58,032 nt of DNA, from the NCBI GenBank assembly GCA_001430745.1, contig KQ481955.1, forward strand, positions 1,116,362-1,174,393, given 5' to 3'. Shown here piece after piece: positions 1 to 10,674 of this stretch. The position numbers and the translations under genes were made by a program. The notes under the pieces are model-generated. The model did no database searches. It saw nothing but the letters and a program-made list of their open reading frames with translations, and was not told where the DNA came from. The DNA is from Auxenochlorella pyrenoidosa. Taxonomy: Eukaryota > Chlorophyta > Trebouxiophyceae > Chlorellales > Chlorellaceae. Position 1 is the stretch's first letter, and every line of letters starts with the position of its first letter.

Positions 1-2037
1 ATGCTTGAAAGGGGCACCCAGGCCGGCGGTGTTGCAGCGCTGAAGCGGGGTTCCACAGCGGTGCAGCCCTTGCTCGCCCTGCAGGCCTCAACACGGTCAT
101 CCAAAGCCTGCGGGGGCGGGTAGGCCCGGGTGACGCCCTGTTCTCGCTGGACATTGGCTACGGCAGCGTCAAGAAAATGCTGGCGGTGAGGCGGGCCTGC
201 AGGCAGCTGGGTGGGGTGCTGGCGGCGTGGGGATTCCGCATGACCAGAGCTTCAAGGCCGCCATGCCTCCCGCTCTAAATCAGCCCGCATCCCACAAGCA
301 CCGCTGATTGATAACCAACATGGCAACCCTTCCAGCCGGCAGGTTTTGGCGGAGCAGACGGGTGCTGAGCACGTGGAGCTCGCAGTGCAGCTGCCGCTGA
401 GGTGGGGAGGGCAGGCGGGCCGGCTGGGCCGCTCATAGCCCTCCGGTACTTGGGTGCGGGGGTGTGGGAGGTTTGTTTGTGGGTGCTGGCTTGATGAGCA
501 GACCACACGGCACCCATGAAGCTCACATGAGCCAGCGGCAAGCTCTTGCTCCTCCCGTCACACCCATGCGGCTGCCGCGCCGCGTGTGCTGTGCAGCTGC
601 CCCGAGGACCTGGTTGAGCAGGTGGCCGCGGCGCTGCCGCCCACCACCCGTTTCGCCGTGTTTGACGCCGTCACCAGCAACACCGCGGTGGTGCTGCCCA
701 CCCGCCAGCTGGTGGAGCTGTGCCACAGCAGGTGGGCCCGGCATGTTGTTGTTTGTGGGCACTGGGCCTCGTGCTGGCTCGCGTCCTGCCCATGTCTTGC
801 CTTCAAAACAGAAGGCGCCGCCTCGTAAGTCACAGCTTGTGTGCTGAGGCGTCCCCCCGCCCGCCCCCCTCACCCGCTGCCATGGCTGGCAGGGGCATCG
901 AGGTGCTGATCGACGGTGCCCACGCGCTGGGCATGCTGCCCCTGGACCTGCAGCAGCTGGGGGCCGACTACTTTGTGACAAACTGCCACAAGGTGAGCGC
1001 GGTGTCCTGCACCCCGGGAGCGGCAGGCCTGGCCCCAGGCATCCCTGCACAGCAGGCGTACACCATGCCACCCATCCCCCTCACGCGCCCCGCTGGCCGC
1101 ACCCCCGCCCGCCCTGCAGTGGCTGTGCGCCCCGCGCGGCTCCGCCCTGCTGCATGTGCAGCGCCGGCACCAGCCCCGCGTGCACCCGCTCATCGTGTCG
1201 CACGGCCATGGCTCGGGGTTTGCCTCGGAGTTCATCTGGGACGGCTGCCGCGACTATGCCCCGCTGCTGGGGGTCTCTGCTGCGCTGCGCGCCTGGCGCA
1301 CGCTCGGGGCGCAGCGGGTGAGGCAGTACGAGCGGCAGCTGCTGGCAGCGGCGGTTGACGCGCTTGTGCTGGCGTGGCGCACAGGTGGGCACTGCCTGCG
1401 CCTGCACTGCCTGCTCGGCTGCTACCAGATGTGTCTGAGCAAGCAATCACAGCTGCCACTTGTGGTGGCAATGGCACATTCCACTCTGGCTTACCTGGAA
1501 CTGCTGCACGCCCCAGCCCTGCCTTCCCACCTGCCGGCCCCACCCCCCTCCAGGCCTCTTTGTGCCGCTCAGTATGTGCGGCTCCATGGCGCTTGTGGAG
1601 CTGCCCCCAGGCTGCCTCGCCGCCTCTCGGGCCGCGGCAACTGGCGACGCTTCCTCGGGGGGCGCAGCCAGCGGAGGCGCAGAGGCAGCTGCCGCCACCT
1701 CGGCAGATGCAAAGTATGTGCAGGACTCGCTGCACTATGCCCACGCTGTGGAGTGCCCCGTCAAGTGCATCGGCGGGCGGCTCTACGTCCGCATCTCAGG
1801 TCGGGCGCAGCCGGCTTGGGCGGCACTCAGCGCAAGGCACCCCGCAGCCGTTTGGGTCTTCCCCTCGCGCAGTCGAGCTGTGCCCGCTGCATGGGCGCAC
1901 AGCGCCGAACCTGCGCCCTCTGTGCTACCCCTCCCACTGCAGTGCACATCTACAACGAGCTGGCCGACTATGAGCGGCTGGCGGCGGCAGTGCTGCGCAT
2001 TGCATGCCAGGAGGCAGCGGGGCAGGGCACCAGCTAG
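1..2037 (+). CDS. Class V PLP-dependent aminotransferase, isopenicillin N epimerase / cysteine desulfhydrase-like (5' partial)
   Basis: The 3' part of a fold-type I PLP enzyme gene; the first exons lie before the window. Readable exons give in order: LNTVIQSLRGR (from about 84), VLAEQTGAEHVELAVQLPL (about 344), VEQVAAALPPTTRFAVFD with TSNTAVVLPTRQLVELC (about 616), RGIEVLIDGAHALGMLPLDL, then GADYFVTNCHK joined across a GTGAGC intron to WLCAPRGSALLHVQ. The Asp of IDGAHALG is the expected pyridine-nitrogen ligand and the Lys of NCHKW the Schiff-base lysine of the isopenicillin N epimerase-like branch. In plants this branch includes L-cysteine desulfhydrase-type enzymes; substrate cannot be read from the sequence. 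A late Ala/Gly/Ser-rich stretch near 1615-1710 is low complexity. The last exon, starting near 1942 (VHIYNELADYERL), ends at TAG 2035-2037. Family call is firm, substrate unknown. Confidence 0.85.
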
Positions 2038-2179
2038 CAGTCGCAGCCCGCTGCCGAGCCCAAACATTGTGCGAGCTCCCAGGCCCCGGCTGAATCTCCA
2101 CTCTCTGTAAGATGAAGCCGAGCAGCGCTGTAAGCGCCACCCCGGCCTGCTGCCCAGCTGCCTCCACATCAGTGCTGAG

Positions 2180-3117
2180 CTACCGCGACGGTGGCTGCTC
2201 TCCATCCATCAGCTGCACCGCCGGCCGCCAGGCCCACGCAACCGCCGCAGGCGCCGCCGCAGCCTCCGCAGGTGCCTCGCCCCACTCGCAGCAGGCGCTG
2301 AGGCTCATGCTGGCCTTGAGCTCCAGGTCAGAGGGCATGGCACCAAACAGCAGGCTGGAGCCAGTGCCGCCCTGCGCGGTGCCATCAGCGTCCCCCGCCG
2401 ACAAGCAGGGCGTGACGCGGTGCTCGCCGCGCCCGCAGCGGCAGCAGCACCGCAGCGGCGCGCAGCACCCGCCGTCCCAGCAGTCGCAGCAGAGGCAGCA
2501 CTCGCCGGCCTGGCAGGCGCCCGCGCACTGCACCACGCAGCCGATGACGCACGACAGGATGGACAGGGCAAACATGAGTACGATGCTGGCCACGCCCCAC
2601 CAGAAATAGCCCAGCTGCAGGGGCGGGAGAGCGGCACAGGGTTGAGGCAACAGGTGCTGTCTGTGGCGATGGCACCTGCCACTAGCGGACGCCAAAACCA
2701 CAGCGCGCAGTACATGCGTGTGCAGGTTTGGTGCATCATCGCTGCCATGCCAGCATGAGGCTGCATGCTATTTGGCTTCTGCCTCCCACTCATCGTCAGG
2801 CAGCCACGCCGGCGTGGGCTCACAATGAACCTGCGGAGGCCAGCGGTGAACTGCTGTATGCGCGTTGGTGGGGTGCTGCTGCTTTCCAAGGTGCCTACGG
2901 CGTTGCGCTGCTGCCGCCATTCCCCGACCCTGGCAGTGTGCCGCACCCCGCGGGCGACATTCTTCAAGTCTGAGCTGTCGATCTCTGCCTGACTCTGCGA
3001 ATGCACGCTGCCTGGCGCGCTCTGCAGCAGGCGGCGGCTGCGAGACAGGGCGCCGGCGCCGGCGCAGGATATGGCGCAGCACAGCGCAAGCGTCAGTAAA
3101 GCCGCCCGGCGCGCCAT
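2180..3117 (-). CDS. Small Cys-rich membrane protein with signal peptide, unknown function
   Basis: Starts at ATG 3117-3115 with a signal peptide (ARRAALLTLALCCAISCAGA). The first exon runs to LKNVARG and a GTGCGG donor. The second exon begins LGYFWWGVASIVLM after CTGCAG and continues as one hydrophobic segment (FALSILSCVIGCVVQC), followed at once by a dense Cys cluster (GECCLCCDCWDGGCC, CCCRCGRG) and a poorly conserved Ala-rich tail ending at 2180. The Cys-rich patch right after the membrane segment suggests palmitoylation or metal binding (inference). I recognise no named family. It is head-to-head with the Kazal/FAS1 gene at 3507, and both encoded proteins start MARR followed by a signal peptide. 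Confidence 0.6.
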
Positions 3118-3506
3118 CTTGTTGCTTGCTGCTTCAGCAGGTTTCTGGGATGGGCAAGGTCCGCAGCGGTGACGACAGGCAGGCTCAGCTGCGGAAGTCG
3201 GCGGCCACTTGGCTTTTGTTTCGTGAAATGCTGCAGAATCATTAACATGCATATATGCATGAGGACATCATTGAGGAATGACCGCCAAACCGGCGCGCCA
3301 ATGCAGGGACAGCACGGCAGCGGAGGCCCTGGCCGTAGCCGCCGGCCCCGATGTCGCCGCTTTGTGATCAACAGTACATCATTCTGAGCGTTTACAGGCC
3401 TCGCAAGCGACTTGGCTCACCGGTCACCAACGCGACGCGGCCTCTCCCTGACGCTTGCTCGTAGCCCAGCACCGCATCGCACTAGGTCACCAGCGAAGCC
3501 AAGGTC
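3118..3506. promoter_or_regulatory. Divergent intergenic region, likely bidirectional promoter
   Basis: 389 bp between the start codons of two divergent secreted-protein genes. No ORF here looks coding. It contains a short AT-rich patch with repeated CATATATGCAT-like sequence near 3246-3258. Promoter role is inferred from the head-to-head arrangement only. Confidence 0.4.
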
Positions 3507-6020
3507 ATGGCGCGCCGGAATCCGGCGGCTTGGGCCTGCCTGGTGCTGCTCGCCGCTAGCTCCACCGTCGGCTGCGCCCGTGCGGCACCGGCTGCCTGCC
3601 CGCCGCTGCTCACGCTGGTGGAGCTTCTGCCCGAGAGCACCATCTTCTCAGAGATCCTCATGGCGCTGGGTGCTGAAGGTGGGCCGCTCCGGGGCTGGGC
3701 GTGGGCCGCCTCGCTGCAGTGGGAGTTGGCCGCCAGCTGTGATCGCGACTTCCATGCAGGACACTGTGCAACCCAGAGCGCCCCATCCTTATCTCGTTCC
3801 TTGCATGTGCGGTGTGCTCCATTGGTGCACTCTAGATGTCATCTTCTCCATCTGCTGCTTGCACGCCCATGCGTTGCAGATATGGCAGCCCCGCCGACGG
3901 CACGGCCTGCCGCCCGTGGCCGGCGCCTGGCTGCACCCGCTGCCTGCCCCGCCAGCTACATCCCCGTGTGCGGCACCGACGGCAAAACGTACAGCAACGA
4001 CTGCATGGCAGATGCTCAGGGTGCCAAAGTGGCGTGCAAGGGGGAGTGCCCTTGCACCTCCTCCAAGCCCTGCCCCGCCAACTACCTGCCCGTCTGCGGC
4101 ACTGACAATAACACCTACAGCAACGAATGCACAGCCGACGCTCAAGGTGCCAAGGTGGCGTGCGACGGGGAGTGCCCCTGCACCTCCCCCACGCCCTGCC
4201 CCGCCAACTATCTGCCCGTGTGCGGCGTTGGTGAGTGGGGCAGCAGCCCTGCTGGCTGTCTTTGTTCCTTTGTCTGTGCCGCAGGCATGCTCCAGAGGTT
4301 AAACCTTTGACAGCTTGCTGCGCGTCCAGTCGCCCTGCTGGTGATGGGCCTGGTTTGCTCAGCTGCCTAGCACGTCCCTGCAGGCGCTGCCTGCCTCCAT
4401 CCCTGCGGCTTTGTTCCCCCTCACCTCTCTCCTTCCCTCCCCTGCCTTGCCCGCAGACGGCGTCACCTACGGGAACGAGTGCTCAGCCCTCGCCAACAGG
4501 ACCACGCCCGCCTGCAACGGCACGTGCCCATGCCAGCCGCCGGGCGGGGTGTGCTCCACGCTGTACGCGCCTGTCTGCGGCGCAGGTGAGCAGCGCCGCC
4601 CGCCTCGGCGCTGCCTTGTGGCTGCCTCGGCTGGTCCTTGCCGCTGATGGTTGCACACACGGCACACGCTTGCCCCTGCCCCTCAACCCCGGCAGGTCCT
4701 CCATTCACGTTGCCGCCTTCCCCTCAGTTGCCCCAACCCTATCTCTCAGTGTTTCTGCCCTCCCGTCTGGTGCTCCCCTTCAGACGGCTTCACCTATAAC
4801 AATGAGTGCGAGGCCGGCCCTACTCCCATCGCCTGCCAGGGCAGCTGCCCCTGCCCGGGCGAGGGTGCCCCGCCGCCGCCCGAGCGCGTGCCCGCCGCCG
4901 GCAACGAGCAAGTCTGCCTGGACATGATCGACCCTGTGTGCGGCTGGGGTGAGACTGCGCCTGTCATGCTTGAGCCTTGCACGAGAGTTGGAACTCAAGG
5001 CAGCCTGCGCTTCGGACGCTCGTGCCTGTTGCGCATGGGCTGGGCATGGTGCTCTCTGTGCTGCTCTGGCCTCCCCTCTCACCTGCCCACCCCAACGTCG
5101 CCCGCCCCCCACCACGCCAGACGACAAGCCATACCGTAACCCCTGCTTTGCGCGCAAGGCGGGCGTGGACGTGCAGTGCAGGGGCGGCTGCCCGTGCCCA
5201 GGTGATCAAGGGGGTTGCAAGCCAGCGCCGTCTCGCCGTTCTTCTGACAGCCCTCTCTCTGTGCCTGCTGCCAGCCCTGCCCCCCTCAACATGCACCCTT
5301 TACTGCTGCTCTCTTCGCCGCGCGCAAACAGCCCGGAAAGCATCGCACCCTGTGTGCTCTGGTTGCCCTGGAATACGCGCGAGCACCCGGCAGCTCTGCC
5401 TGGGCAGCTCTCAACGGTGCTTCCCTACTTGCCCCGGCTGCCCACCGCAACCACTTCGTCCCGCCCGGCGCGCCCACCCCATGCAGACCTGATGAGGGCG
5501 CTGCAGCGGGCCCCCGGCGGGCTGCTGCTGGTGCCCACAGACGACTCGCTGTTGCAGCTGCTCAACACCACCGCCCCCGGCGACTGGCTGGCAGACTCCA
5601 CCTTCCTGCGCCAGCTCCTGGCGCGCCACACCATCCTGGCGGCAAGCCAGCCGGTGCGTGGGCCTGACGCGTGCTTAGCCTGGCTGGGGGTGCGCGTCGA
5701 GGGTGCAGTGTAGTTTCCCAAGCCGGTAAGGCAGCCATGGAAGAGTGAAGTGGATCGTGAGCTGCTGCACAGCGCTGATGCACTGCCCGGTCTGCTGCCT
5801 GCAGGACCAGCGCGTGAGGCCCAGCCTCATCGGCAGCCCAGTCACCACCGCAGCGATGCAGGCGGTGCGCCTGTACTCTGCAAACCCCCAGAACCCGGCG
5901 CGTGTGGCGCCCATCGGTGGCAGGCAGCAGCCCATCGATGTGCTGGATATCCAAACTGGCTGCCGCCTCACGGTGTGGCAGGTTGAGGCGCCGCTGCAGG
6001 GCCCGCCAACCTCCCTGTAG
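3507..6020 (+). CDS. Secreted protein with five Kazal domains inserted inside one fasciclin (FAS1) domain
   Basis: Seven exons: 3507-3678, 3880-4230, 4457-4585, 4784-4948, 5121-5201, 5487-5653, 5805-6020, all in phase, encoding 426 aa. A signal peptide (WACLVLLAASSTVGCARA) is followed by the first FAS1 helix (TLVELLPESTIFSEILMALG). Five Kazal-type protease-inhibitor domains then follow; each carries the C-x-PVCG...TY-x-N-x-C pattern and ends GECPC, GTCPC, GSCPC or GGCPC. FAS1 resumes with the H1-like LLLVPTDDS, the Leu-x-x-Arg-His segment LLARHT and an H2-like end (PIDVLDIQTGC). The first five introns are phase 1. FAS1 domains mediate extracellular adhesion and Kazal domains inhibit serine proteases, so a secreted or wall-associated inhibitor is likely. 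Start chosen for the signal peptide. Confidence 0.85.
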
Positions 6021-6409
6021 CCTGGGCAGTGAGCATGGCAGGCTGCAGAGCTTGTCACGAGCTGCTGCCCTTACTTGTCCCAGATTGCTCTGCGCATGTA
6101 GATGATTTGTGATTCCCATTTCCTATGCATGCCCCCGCCCTTACGCCCCATTCATCGCTACTCTAATTTATTGCCACACATTTGAGTGGCACGCCGCACC
6201 TCAATGCATGTTTCCACGAATGATTCACAAATAAAGGCGCATCTGCGGCCCTGCTTCAATTATTCAAGCAAAAGCCAAAGGCAACAACGTTCCAAGAAAT
6301 TGGACAGGAAGCGCAGCCGGGAGTTGCTGTGTTGAGAGCCAAACCACGGCCTGTGGCGCATACGCACAGTGGCACCGTCCCCGCAGTCGCGCCTGCCCTG
6401 ACAGGTTGC
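6021..6409. other. Convergent intergenic region, 3' UTRs
   Basis: 389 bp between two convergent genes, with an AT-rich stretch (about 6150-6250) that includes AAATAAA near 6229. No coding signal seen. Confidence 0.4.
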
Positions 6410-7594
6410 CTACTGCTCTGCCAGGCTGGGGAAGCTGCACTTGAAGACTGCGGCGGGCAGGCGCTTGGCCTCTGCCTCGGTATAGCAGGCAGAGGGCACC
6501 GCGGCGCTGACGCACCACACGCAGTGCGCCTCCTCGCACGCGCCCTGCAAGGGGTGAGGGCCCGGATCCCAGGAGGGCAGCGCACGGTCAGGCTTCATCT
6601 TGGATGCCGCGGTCCAGACGGAGCAGCGCTGCGCGGCGGCGGCAATGCACCGCTCAACAACCGGCTTCCTTTCCTGGGCACACGTCAGAATCACCAGTAG
6701 AGGCTGTGCAACACAACCCTATGGCCTGAGGGCCGCAGGGGCCACTCCCCAGCTCTCTTCCCAGCCAGGCTCCTGTCACTGGGCAAAATGCGGGTCACGC
6801 TGCACCAGCAGAGCTGACGGTTCCAAGCTACTGAGCCTCCCCCCAAGCCCAGCCCACCTCTTCGGCCAGGCTGCCGCAGTCGGTGGTGGGGGGCGGGGTG
6901 GGTGGGGGCGAGGGCGGCGCAAAGTCGCACTCAAAGAGCTCTGGAGCGGGGAGGGGGGGAGGCGCCGCCAGCCGAGGGTCAGAGAAGGCAGCTGAAGGTG
7001 AGCAGAGCCATGCGACCAGCTTGCACACCCAAGCACAGCAGCAGCCGTTGCCAGGCTATCCCTGCGCCGGAGCTGCCTGGTGGCACTCACTGGGGGGCAG
7101 CCTCTTTGCAATGGTTGTCTCGAAGCAGGTGTTCACCTTGCCCCTGCGTAGGGCAAGCGAAGGCGGGTGTTGTGCTATGTAATTGCCCTCTGAAAGCCCG
7201 GGCTGGAGGCCGGACTTGGGGCGCCGCGGTGGACACGCAGGCACGGGGCGGGCGGGCGCTTGCTGATGAGGGGCGCTCACCAAGCCAGGCATGGGGTGCA
7301 CTTGTCGGCATGCTCCAGGCAGGCGTCGTGGCCGTACGTCTCACAGATGTCCAGCTGGAGCCCTGCATGCAGGGGCAGTGTGCCGGCAGGCGAGGCAGGC
7401 TTGGGGGCATTTAGCTCCACGTCAACAACCTCTGCATGCCGCCCAGGACGTCGCCCACGACAATGCCGCAGCCTGTGAGATGGTTGGCTGCAGCTGCGGG
7501 CGAGCAGCTCACCCAGGAGTGGGAGGCGCGCCGCCGCCGCAGGCGCCGCAGCCACCATAATCAGCAACAGAGCGGCGCAGGCCACGATGCGCAT
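6410..7594 (-). CDS. Secreted protein with two Cys-motif repeats, unknown function
   Basis: Starts at ATG 7594-7592 with a signal peptide (RIVACAALLLIMVAAAPAAA). Exons join in phase: CLEHADKCTPCLAW to GKVNTCFETTIAKRLPP (donor TG|GTGAGC), then AFSDPRLAAPPP through ELFECDFA and a Pro-rich linker, then ERKPVVERCIAAAAQRC and a final module CEEAHCVWC...SACYTEAEAKRLPAAVFKC ending at TAG 6410. The pattern C-x-x-(x)C-x-x-C ... C-[FY]-x-T-x-(x)-AKRLP ... F-x-C appears twice, so this is a two-module extracellular protein with paired disulphides (inference). No family name recognised. Divergent from the NHX gene. Confidence 0.6.
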
Positions 7595-8078
7595 GATTGG
7601 GTCTGTCCGATCGCCTCGCTGGACGAGTTGTTGGTCTACCGAGGCAGCAAGCAGGGCGCCCGAGTTTGCACAAGTTCTTCACCGCTCCTGCGAGCTTTTG
7701 TAGGGAAAAGGTACCGAAAACAACTTGATCACACGCAGGACGCCAGAAAGAGCGGGCTTTGCGTGTTTCGCAGTCGCCAGGCGAGCATCTTTTGCATGAC
7801 ATGAGGGCGGGCATTTCCAGGCTTGCGGTACGCTCTCATACTGCTATAAGATCACAACCTTCATCGGAGGCTGCCACAAGAATTCTCGACAAGCCGGGGG
7901 GGTTTCTTGACCTCCAACCTCTGCCCTACTCGCTCTGGGCACCCATCGAGCGTGCCAGGCAGCAAACAAGGCCTTGGAAGAGCTCTTTGAACAGGCCCGG
8001 GTGCCGCACGAATCTCCAGTCCATTAGAGCCCACTGCCGCCGGCGCCCTCGCCGCCGCCAGGCGGGGCTGCTCCAGTC
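7595..8078. promoter_or_regulatory. Divergent intergenic region between secreted-protein gene and NHX
   Basis: 484 bp separate the two start codons. No convincing coding exon or RNA gene seen. Likely holds both promoters (inference from orientation). Confidence 0.35.
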
Positions 8079-10495
8079 ATGGCCGCCCCGGCTGAAGAGT
8101 TTCACGACCTCTTCCCGCTTGTGCTGTGCCTGGCACTGGCTGTCTGGCTGGGCCATGTAGTGCACTGCCGCCGGTGGGTTGCCGGCGAGGTGTCGGGCGG
8201 GCATTCCAAGCGGTCGTGGCGGCGCCTCTCGAGCTCCCGGTGCATGCCTGTGTGGGCTCCTGCCGCTGCCAGGCACTGCCCTGAAACGCCGGCAAGGCAC
8301 GAGCAGACATCTGTGCAGCGCCGCGACTCATGCCTGCACCCCACGCCACCCCCGGAGCCCCGCAGCATCGCCTTCCTCACCGAGGCGACCGTGTCCCTGC
8401 TGGTGGGCCTGCTGGCAGGCGGGGGGGTGGTGGCCTACTACATCTGGTTCCGCGGCGGGCGCATCCCGCCAGCCCTCACCGAGTTCAACACCGAGGTGTG
8501 TGGTGCGGTTGCTTGTGTGTGTGTGGAGGGGGGTGGGGGTCATGCCGTGGGCGCAAGATGTGCTCTCAAACGCTGCTCAGGGCGCCGTGTACGGCGGCCA
8601 TGTGGAGCTTGCTTTGCTGTGCAAACAACTCTGCCAGGGTGCCTGCATCACTCTGATTCACTCTGCTGCACTCTGGGAGCGTTGTATTCAAGCTGCGCAT
8701 GCCCCTGGCACGCCTGCACGCTCCCCTGTGCCCGCAGATCTTCTTCGACGCGCTGCTGCCGCCCATCATCTTCAACGCCGGCTTCTCCGTCAAAAAAAAG
8801 AACTTCTTCCGCAACTTTTGCACCCTGGTCCTGTTCGGAGTCGTCGGCACCTTTATGACCGCCGCCATGGTCGCCGCAGGTGCCCCCCCGGCGCTGATGT
8901 GCCACAGGGCACGCCTGCTGCGCAGATTGAACCAGCATGTTTGTTGTTGCGCTCCAGCTGCCAGGGCCGCGCTGTTGGCTGCACGCGTGCCCACGTGCTG
9001 ACCTTGCTTGCTCTGCCTCTGTGCCGCCGCCCATCCCACAGGCTGCCACCAGCTGCTGTCCCGCCTGGGGATCGGCAACCACCTGCTGACCGACGCCCTC
9101 TCCCTGGGCACCGTCTTCTCCTCCACCGACTCGGTGGCCGCGCTGCAGGTGGGGCCGCCCCCCCTCCTGCCGGGCAGTGGATCCACAGCGGGGTGGAGGG
9201 GCAGGCGGGTGGAGGCTGGCTGGGCGCTCTGTGCCCCTGTTCTGTGAACAAGAGGACCCCTCCCCCTCCTGCAGGCCGCACTCTCCGTGCTGGCAGAATC
9301 CGCACAGAGTGCCCTGCTGTATGCGCTCCCCCCACCCAACCCCCCTGCCCCGGCAGATCCTGGATGCCGACCAGGCGCCCGTGCTCTACCCCCTGGTGTT
9401 TGGGGAGGGCATCGTGAACGACGCCACATCCATCGTGCTGCTGCGGGCGGTGCAGAAGATCAGGTGAGGAACGGGCCAAGGTCAGGGGTTGAGAGTGGCT
9501 TGAGGAGGAGGGCGGGCAGGCTGCACCCGGCCGACAAGGGGCCAGGGTCTGTGTTTTTGCTGGTGGGGATGCCAGTCCTGTGTTGTACCTGCCACATGTG
9601 CAGCAGGTAGGGTGGCAGGCTGGAGCCGGTGAGGAGACCCCAGCGGGCACACGAGAATGGCACACGACTGAGTTGCTGGCGCTCTGGCTGTTATGTTCGA
9701 CCGTGCCCACATCGCCTGGCTTCCCGCCCCCTCCCCTTGCGCCTACAGCCGGAGCTCCCAGCTCAACGCTGACACGCTGCTGCTCATCACCGGCAACTTT
9801 ACAAAGCTCTTCATCCTCAGGCAAGCCCCAGAGACAGACCTTTCTGACAAAACATGAACAAATGTCCTTTTGCATCGGCCTCACCCGCTGCCGCCGCCAC
9901 TGCCGCCGCCCCCCCAACCCCCCCCGCCGGGTCCCGCAGCCTGCTGCTGGGCGTTGGGGTGGGCCTGGCCAGCGCGTACCTCGTCAAGCACAGCTTTGCG
10001 CACCACTCCACGGACCGCGAGGTCACGCTGGTGGCGCTGCTGGGCTTCCTGGCCTACCTGCTGGCCGAGGAGCTGGGCCTCAGCGGCATCTTCTCCGTCT
10101 TCTTCTGCGGCATCACCATGAGGTGCGCCACCCGGCTGGGCTGGGGAGCGGGCGGGGCGGGGCGGGGTGGGGCGCGTGCGTATGCGAGTGAGCATGAGGA
10201 GAGCCAGCCCAATGCATGTTCTGGCTGCGCCTCCAGGGAGCTGCAGGCTGCAGGCACGGGTCGGCAGCGTGCTCTTCCCTGCCTGTCAACCTGCTTGTCA
10301 ACCACCGCGCCGCCCTGCCGCGCCGCCCTGCGCAGTCACTACACCTGGCACGCGCTGTCCCCCTCTGCCAAGGTGGTCACCGTGTACGTCTTCCGCATCG
10401 CCTCCTTCTCCTCCGAGCTCTTCCTCTTCCTCTACGCCGGCTTCTCCATGTGGAGCTCCGCCCTGTGGAGGGGAGACCTGGGGGAGGAGTCGCTG
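8079..10495 (+). CDS. Na+(K+)/H+ antiporter of the NHX/CPA1 family, C-terminus missing
   Basis: Eight in-phase exons: 8079-8173, 8366-8495, 8738-8879, 9042-9148, 9357-9463, 9749-9820, 9940-10122, 10336-10495; 332 codons to the last donor. Family motifs are clear: the amiloride-site-like FFDALLPPIIFNAGFSVKKK, FSSTDSVAALQ, VFGEGIVNDATSIVLLRA (the ND transport site), HHSTDREVTL, LSGIFSVFFCGITM joined to SHYTWHALSP, and FSSELFLFLYAGFSMWSS. NHX proteins exchange vacuolar or endosomal Na+/K+ for H+. Plant NHX proteins continue about 200 residues further (GRAAFVFPL, the RGAVS region, regulatory tail); none of that was found on the + strand before or inside the convergent CCDC25 gene. The sixth intron starts GC (CTCAG|GCAAGC). 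A 15-G run follows the final donor at 10507. Either a truncated gene or an assembly fault. Confidence 0.85.
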
Positions 10496-10674
10496 GTGGG
10501 CGGGGCGGGGGGGGGGGGGGGCAATGGAGGAGCCAGGAGGCGGAGGGCTACTGGGGGGACCGACCGACCGGTGGGTGGGCAGCGCGCCAACGGGGCGGCG
10601 CGTGCAGGCACGCCTTGTGCTTGCAGTTTGCAGGCAAGGCGCAGTGGCCTGCACCGGGTGCTTGCAACCTGCAG

